A DNA stretch of 64,000 nucleotides from Liolophura sinensis (taxonomy: Eukaryota > Mollusca > Polyplacophora > Chitonida > Chitonidae). The notes under the pieces were generated by a model. It was not told the origin of the DNA and did not search any database. It was given only the letters and a program-made list of their open reading frames with translations. Position numbers and translations under genes: made by a program. The stretch covers positions 6,678,044-6,742,043 of the forward strand of contig NC_088301.1 of assembly GCF_032854445.1 (NCBI RefSeq). Direction: 5' to 3'. Below, piece after piece: positions 57,400-64,000 of this stretch (the first letter of the stretch is position 1; each line of letters starts with the position of its first letter).

Positions 57400-58095
57400 C
57401 AGTTAGAGTACATTGACACCGGACAGGATGTTACATTCATACAGCACCATCAAACAGGGTGTCCCACCCACCTAAACAAGGGGTCTCAGACATCCAGACA
57501 CACTGAACAACCATCGGACAGGCCTGCCCACCAACCCAGTTACAGCCCACTGACACTGGGCAGAAGATCATTGCACTTTATCAGCGGACAGAACGCTCTA
57601 CCCATCCAGTCACATCCACTGACACCGGACAGAACGCCACCCACACCCAGTCACAGCACACTGACACCGGACAGAACGTCACACACACCCAGTCACAGCA
57701 CACTGACACAGGACAGAACGTCACACACACATATAGCATACTGACAGCGGACAGAACGTATACACACAATCACACCACACTGACACAGGACAGAATGTCA
57801 CACACACCCAGTCACAGCACACTGACACCGGACAGAACGTCACACACACACAATCACAGCACACTGACACTGGACAAGGCGCTCTATCCGCCCAGTCACA
57901 GCACACTGACACCGGACAGAACGTCACACACACCCAGTCACAGCACACTGACACCAAACACTACGCCCCAGCCACCCAGCCATAGCACATTGCATACTGA
58001 CACCGGGCACCCACCCAGTCATAGCATATTGACTCTGGACAGGACGCCCCACCCACCCAGTCACAGCAAACTGACACTGGACATACTAGTCTATT
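57400..58095. repeat. 42-bp minisatellite, about 15 copies
   Basis: The unit is CCCAGTCACAGCACACTGAC plus ACCGGACAGAACGTCACACACA. Core copies at 57640-57960 are regular at 42 bp, and outer copies have indels. As 42 is divisible by 3, Cys/Val-rich and Ser/Thr-rich frames stay open on the two strands. Confidence 0.92.
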
Positions 58096-59289
58096 CCCTT
58101 ATGGCCTTTTCCCTTATGTTGACTACCGAGCTAAGCAAGTACTAAACCTGCCCATCCAAGATTGCTTGTTTATGGCCTAAGGATGTATTATGTTAGCGCC
58201 GACCTAGCGTTCTTTTACATTTAAAAAGGTTTGGGTGAAAGCTCCAGCTTTCTCTTTGTGCTGCAGTCAGAGATAACTGTTGCAGATACTAGCGGTAAGG
58301 GTGTTATCAGCTGTGTTCCTGTGAGTCCAGACTGAAGCAGAGTCCCCCACCCTCTCGAGTGAGGCGTGGGAGGAAAGTATTAATACTTCATTCCCCTCAT
58401 CCTTGATCGATCTACAGGTCAATTCCTTCAACACTCAACTTTGACGAACGTCGGCGGAAGCTTGTCAATCTGCCGACTTTAGTCTTCAATTTCCGACCTT
58501 TCTATCTAGTGGCTACTTTTCTACTGTGTTCATCCGCTCCCAAAATAACACCCTTCCTCAAGCTGGCTTTGAGTCGGGGACCCCCTTGAACGACCTTCCC
58601 AAAACCGCCCAGAAACTGTAGTATGATTAAATAAAGTTTATGCATAGCCAGGCGAAGAGAGAGGCTTGTGGCCACTTCCGAACAAGAACAACAACCCTGA
58701 CAAGTTTTCAAGATCTCTTCACAGCAACCCTTTTCTTGGCCGAGTCTAATTAAGTCTCCCTGGTTAAAGGGCTCACGGATTACCATCAGAGAAGCGTCCT
58801 GGGTAGTTAAATACGACGCGTGCCGATACGTGGAGGCATTACCCTGTGTTGTGATCATACAGCTCGTCTGGAGCTCGGCGGAAGGATAATTAGTGATCAG
58901 CGCGGACCGATAACTGACATTATCCACTTTTAGGAGCGGAAGAAATAATACGTCATAATGGATCTTTGGACCTTTTTACTCGCCAACACGATTTAAACGG
59001 CAAATACCATGGTGGAGTGTTGATCTGGTAATGTCAGTGCTATCCTTTGCCTGGACCGGTCGTCAAAAGCATGGACCAGAGATGTCCAACACTACTAGAC
59101 AGGGATCTATATTTATCAAACGTCCTAAGTCTTAAGTCAGAGATTAAAACACGGCTACAATTAAAATATTTTGATCTAGGAAGGGTAAAATTTGTACACT
59201 GATTTTTTTACTGCAAAACAGTGTACCAACTACAGTTTAAGTTCTTTCCTGATCTTATGTTGCCATTTTAAGCCCTAGCACTTTATAAC
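58096..59289. other. Spacer with unassigned 141-codon frame
   Basis: A minus-strand frame (58927-58502) has a CCEEILKTCQGCCSC stretch but no recognisable domain, signal peptide or splice context. I cannot assign it. Confidence 0.3.
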
Positions 59290-60035
59290 TTAAGTCTTAA
59301 GCTGCTTGATAATATACGGGACCTGAGCTACAAACGTATCACAGAAATCCATTCTAAGTTCCTTGATAAATACGGGACCTGAGCTACAAACGTATCACAG
59401 ATATCCATACTGTTGCTTAATAAATATGGACCCTGAGCTACAAACGTATCATAGATATCCACATTAAGTTGCTTGATAAATACGAGCCCTGAGCTACAAA
59501 CGTATCACAGATATCTATACTTAGTTGCTTGAGATATAAATACGGGCCCTGAGCTACAAACATATCACAGATATTCATACTAAGTTGCTTGAGATATAAA
59601 TACGGGCCCTGAGCGACAAGCGTATCACAAATATCCATACTGTTACTTGATAAATATGTGCCCTGAGCTACAAACGTATCACAGATATCTATACTTAGTT
59701 GCTTGAGATATAAATACGGGCCCTGAGCTACAAACATATCACAGATATTCATACTAAGTTGCTTGAGATATAAATACGGGCCCTGAGCGACAAGCGTATC
59801 ACAAATATCCATACTGTTACTTGATAAATATGTGCCCTGAGCTACAAACGTATCATAGATATCCATATTAAGTTGCTTGATAAATATGTGCCCTGAGCTA
59901 CAAACGTATCACAGATATCTATACCGTTACTTGATAAATATGTGCCCTGAGCTACAAACATATCACAGATATCCATATTAAGTTGCTTGATAAATATGTG
60001 CCCTGAGCTACCAATGTATCATAGATATCCATACC
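59290..60035. repeat. 58-bp minisatellite with 174-bp higher-order unit, about 13 copies
   Basis: The base unit contains GATAAATACGGGCCCTGAGC, TACAAACGTATCACAGATAT and CCATACTAAGTTGCTT. Some copies have GAGATATAAATA instead of GATAAATA. A block of three variant units starting at about 59500 is repeated base for base 174 bp further on (59674). The minus strand stays open for 142 codons because 174 is divisible by 3. Confidence 0.92.
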
Positions 60036-60959
60036 ACGGCGGCGTGAAAATAATTTCCCTGACAACTGCAGTCGTAAAATTATGTATCAAGAATTCAATA
60101 TTAACTTCCATTTTATGTTATACTGACTTCAAATGAAAATTTACCAGGTGACATTTAGTCCTGTTTTGCAATGAAATTTTGGGGACTGACATTTGGGCAA
60201 AGCCTTAATTGTTATTGATGATAAATGTTGATCAATAAGTTTGATGATCAATAAGTTTGATGATCAATAAGTTTCCTTATTTCTGCTACTATTGTCACGC
60301 TGATGTTGCCCTATTACCGCTCGACTTGGCATTTAATAATAAGATCCCTTGTAACGTGGATGGCTGGCTTGGTCTTCCTTACTGCCATTTACGGAGACAC
60401 CCTACCCTCACCCGTCCCAAAGATCCGGAACCTGAGCCAGAATGTTTGTTTATTTGATTGGAGTTTTAGCTGCACTCGCGTTACTGTGAATAGCTGCACT
60501 CGCGTTACGTGTAGACATATCAATATAACTCTCTGGTCGGTCAAACTAAGAGCTCATTAAGGCGAAATAATTGTACAAAAGTTTGATTTTATGTAGTGCA
60601 TGACTCCTGAAATGTCCAACCATACTGCATAACCACAAATGCATCACTCCATTTATATGACATTTCATAAAAGCGGGCGATGTTTCAATGAGAAACTCGA
60701 AACGATCATTTCGGTTGGTTAACTTTCTTTCCTGTCATTTGAGAGAAGCCTGAAAGCATTGTCCAATCGAAGCTCCCGGTCCTTGCCATGAATTGACCAT
60801 GCAGAGAGATGTACCAACGCTACAGCACCTGTCAGTCCGCCAAGCGCGATTTGATCGCAACACAGCACTTGCGAGTAACTCTCAACCAATGACACGAATA
60901 AATTGGAATTAACATATTTAACCATTTACCTAAACAGTCAGAGCAAAACCTCAACTTAC
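60036..60959. other. Spacer with a short 18-bp triplication
   Basis: GATCAATAAGTTTGATGATC is part of an 18-bp unit present three times at 60230-60272. No gene seen. The overlapping frames at 60257-60560 share no domain. Confidence 0.45.
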
Positions 60960-61075
60960 GTAAATTGACAAAAGGTTGTATTTCACCTATTACATCCACG
61001 TGTAACCAGTAACCAGCTGTCACAGTGTCGTCGCTGCCCTTTATTTACCCGCTATACCGTAAACTAAAATTCATG
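60960..61075 (+). repeat. Dispersed repeat family D copy
   Basis: GTAAATTGACAAAAGGTTGT, ATTTCACCTATTACATCCAC, GTAACCAGTAACCAGCTGTC and ACAGTGTCGTCGCTGCCCTT match family D. The similarity to the 39992 copy extends about 30 bp upstream (CAGTCAGAGCAAAACCTCAA against CAGTTTCAGCATAAAACCCT), so the true element is larger than 110 bp. Confidence 0.65.
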
Positions 61076-61639
61076 ATTTTAAGGGAAGCGTGGAAAGCTA
61101 TGCCAAAAAAATAAAAACAATTTTCATCGAATATTTTGTTGCACATATCTTAATTACACGGCTATTTTATTCATATTTACCCTAAATGATCAGAATTTTC
61201 GGAAATGACGTCAAAGATGATCTTACTGTATGGTAACGCAGGTCGAGCTTTGAGTTCCTTTCATTCGGACTCTTTCTCCACAAAGCTGTTTTGGCAGGTG
61301 TCACAGTTGACGTCACGACGGCTACTCAAATCCCGGGTTGACCTTTGAACCTTTGGGGTTTAAGTCTAGTTTTACCCTCCAAGAAGGAAGCTGAGAATCA
61401 TTTTAAGTTGTATTTTTATATGTTAGGACACGTCCTGCATATAAAGAAATAGTAAGCAAACATTTCATGTTTCCTTTAAGTGAAGCAGTGGAGGGAAAAT
61501 ATTTGTAGTTTTCTTTTGTAAAGGCCTATTTTCGAAAACAGATTTGAAAAGAAGAATTTAGGGTCTTAATGTCTTTGTCACAGAAAGTTCTCTCATGCTT
61601 TTAGCAGGAAGGACGATCACCTCATGTTTAGTGGCTTGT
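61076..61639. other. Spacer, no gene seen
   Basis: A perfect TGACGTCA lies at about 61310-61317 and a near match at 61206-61213. Nothing else is recognised. Confidence 0.4.
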
Positions 61640-61855
61640 CTCTCAAATGTTCGAACACACGCCAATTTGTGTTGGCTAATACCCAGTCTCGGACACATGT
61701 CTCCGTCATACATGAGAAAGATAACCAGTTACTTCCGAAAGGCAGGTGGTTTTCTCCGGCACCCGGATTTTTCCAGGCGGGCAAGCAAGTGGTCGCTATC
61801 CTATAAGTGAAATATTGATGAGTACGGCGTTAAACACCAATTAATTAATTTATCA
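61640..61855 (+). mobile_element. SINE family B copy
   Basis: AGGCAGGTGGTTTTCTCCGG, CACCCGGATTTTTCCAGGCG, CTATAAGTGAAATATTGATG, AGTACGGCGTTAAACACCAA and TTAATTAATTTATCAATCAA follow the family B 3' half and tail. Confidence 0.65.
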
Positions 61856-62929
61856 ATCAATAATACTATTATACTAGCATTGCTAACGAACATGCTGTCC
61901 CTCCTTTTCTTCCCGTAAAATAAAAAGATTCACACATCGCTAAAAATCTTTTTGCAGAGCATTTGCTACCTATATAACTGATGTTTGAAATATGTTCGTG
62001 TGTTTACTTATAATTATATGCACAGGCAACAGACACATAGAAGCGATCTGTATATTGAATATGTAGAACTTGATGTAGATCTATCTCCCGATACATTTGG
62101 ACAAATGACGCCACACTAGAAAGGGCTGTCGGCACAGCTGAGCCCTCTTCTGTTGTGGTATTTTGGAAATAACGAACTTTAGCCATTAGCCTGATGGCGA
62201 AGAACCCTGGAGAAGGCAGCCAACAATTTACCAGCTTGTAGATGTCCGAATAACATTTTCGAACCTCCTCCGATTTCTTTGTTGAAATAGATATATGGGG
62301 GTAAAAATTGCACTCGTTGTTATATCCATCCTATTTTATTTCCTCAAGTCTGACAGTGATGGCTAAACGGATTGGGTTCCACCATTACTTGGCGTCATCC
62401 ATGTGGGATTTGACGCTTCCTTAAATCGAATTTTTAGACACTCAAAACAACGATCTATAGAGCGGTATCAATGACCTGTACAAAACTATAGACGCACGTC
62501 ACTTTTTAATTGTCATATGAAGCACACATATGTCTTCTTTCCGGAAAGGAGAGGCTGGATTTTACCTGTGTTTTGATGTTTGCTATAACATTAAGCACGT
62601 AAGCACATAAATTAAGGTAGGGGACGTGGACTGACAACACATATTATTTAGTTAAATGAACAACAATAACATTTATCAAGTGGATAGCAAAAATTTCGTT
62701 GAACCTTTTCAGCCGAAAAGAAATAAAGTGAGCTATATAGTATTTAGGAAACAAATCACTTTCAGAATAGTTTACCTGAACCTAAATTTGCACAAAACAC
62801 AACGCCGATAAGTTTAGAGACGGCCGTGATCTACTTGTCGAAGATGATCATCTGTAAATGGTTAAGATGGACCTCGCCGTGGAGAAGGAATTTGTTAAGC
62901 CTTCGACTGCTTGTGGGGCACTGGAAACA
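61856..62929. other. Spacer, no gene seen
   Basis: Unassigned sequence. No frame above 60 codons has a domain. Confidence 0.4.
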
Positions 62930-63185
62930 GTTAACCGTCGATGAGGCTCGTGTGGCCACTTCCGCAGTCATTAAGACGTTCATTTAGGCAACTTGTATTC
63001 CGCCCGTATAGTGTGCATATCTGCACCCAACACCTCCCCCCCACCCCCCTCCCCGTGAGACTGTTCGCCAGTAACTTGCAAAGATTTGTGGTTTACGCCG
63101 GACATTCCAGTTTCCTCCGCCCATACAACTGAACGCCCTCCCACAAATGAAACACTCTTGCGTATGGATTTAAACAATAATCAAG
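62930..63185 (+). mobile_element. SINE family B copy
   Basis: The blocks are TCGTGTGGCCACTTCCGCAG, TATAGTGTGCATATCTGCAC, GACTGTTCGCCAGTAACTTG, CAAAGATTTGTGGTTTACGC, CGGACATTCCAGTTTCCTCC, AAATGAAACACTCTTGCG and TTTAAACAATAATCAAG. A C-rich expansion interrupts it at about 63033-63052. Confidence 0.7.
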
Positions 63186-64000
63186 TGGCTGAGAAAGTCC
63201 TGTCGATCAGGTGTACTTCAGATATGAACCTTCATTGAGCATATGCTGAGAAACAATTGTATGCAAAACATATCAGGTCATGGTGTCCCAGAATCGATTC
63301 CCCGGGTTGTTTTACGCAGTAAAGCAAGGCGTTTTCCTCTTCAATCGTCAACGGTGTTTTTTTTTTTTTTGGGAATTCATCTTCATTTTCTCATCTTTGA
63401 TTTTAATGTTTATTTATATTTTTGCCGTTCTTAATTATGCTGGTCACATTATATTATATAGAATTCAAGGCACAAGGAAGTGACTCTTACTGTACTATTT
63501 TCTTACAACTGCTGCATTAAACGATGTAATCACTACATTAAACAATGTAATCGAACAACGTCTTCCTTGCAATTCAATATCCGCCGAGATTGGCTGAGCA
63601 AAACAATGATAAGGTCGCTCCATACTAGGTCGTCAAGAGCAAACAAACAAAGAAATACTAGGCAAACACAGTGGCAAACAATTTACGGCACATTGCATGA
63701 CTTTGTGACATTTTCTGTCCGTTATAGCACGCAACAAGTGGTAGACTGTCATATGCACGTATTCCCAGGAATCCCCACTTTTACACCCTGTACGGGTTGG
63801 ATGTAATGCGTGTATAGGTATCTGGTTTTTATGTAAATGATTTTCATCTTGACATCCAGCCTAGTTTCAGTTTGCAAACATCAAAGCATCATTGAAACAT
63901 CATCAAAACATAAAACCGTTGGCCCCCATTGCATGAAATGTCTTGTGATGTGATGACAGCGCAGCAATAATTGTAGACCATTGACGTCTAATAAGTTGTT
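63186..64000. other. Spacer to window end, no gene seen
   Basis: A T-tract lies at 63357-63370. The 108-codon frame at 63480-63806 begins on a non-ATG codon and has no domain. Confidence 0.35.

Noticed and set aside
58502-58927. 141-codon minus-strand frame as a cysteine-rich secreted protein
   Set aside because: No signal peptide, no regular cysteine spacing and no splice context.

Overview
This is eukaryotic nuclear DNA, and most of it is repetitive. Three things point to an animal genome: a secreted growth-factor gene split by an intron whose splice phase fits, tRNA-derived SINEs with (AAAT)n tails and target-site duplications, and many minisatellites. The composition is AT-rich. The style of the SINEs and of the growth factor suggests a marine lophotrochozoan such as a mollusc or brachiopod. 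That placement is an inference from general familiarity with these repeats, not a database result.

The only gene I can support is a TGF-beta superfamily ligand on the plus strand. Exon 1 (36324-36706) carries a signal peptide and the start of the propeptide. Exon 2 (43577-44439) carries the rest of the propeptide, an RAKR processing site and a 114-residue nine-cysteine mature domain. The exons are separated by a 6.87 kb intron and their splice phases match. A TATA box (36255-36262) precedes the start codon, and the first canonical polyadenylation hexamer after the stop is at 45751. Within exon 1 the signal peptide and the propeptide lie in different frames, so there is a one-base discrepancy there.

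Layout: 1-36 kb is a repeat-rich flank. It holds minisatellites with units of 48 bp (2.5-3.6 kb), 53 bp (8.3-9.6 kb), 29 bp (13.0-13.4 kb), 26 bp (19.9-21.0 kb), 22 bp (two arrays), 19/56 bp (27.4-28.5 kb), 35 bp (30.6-30.9 kb) and 37 bp (34.8-35.2 kb), with scattered SINEs. From 36 to 45.8 kb is the ligand gene; its intron contains a MITE-like element, SINEs and a strong G-quadruplex motif. From 46 to 64 kb there is a 72-bp satellite (46.6-48.4 kb), a 216-bp-arm inverted repeat around an AT microsatellite (49.8-50.4 kb), a minisatellite interrupted by a SINE (50.5-51.1 kb), a broken, internally deleted Ty3/gypsy-type retrotransposon on the minus strand (52.3-53.7 kb), and 42-bp and 58-bp arrays (57.4-60.0 kb).

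Most long open frames in the window come from tandem arrays whose unit length leaves frames free of stops, and I do not treat them as genes. I found no rRNA, functional tRNA gene, CRISPR array, operon or prokaryotic defence system. The most unusual features are the near-perfect foldback structure, the number of unrelated minisatellites with higher-order structure, and the frame break in the growth-factor exon.
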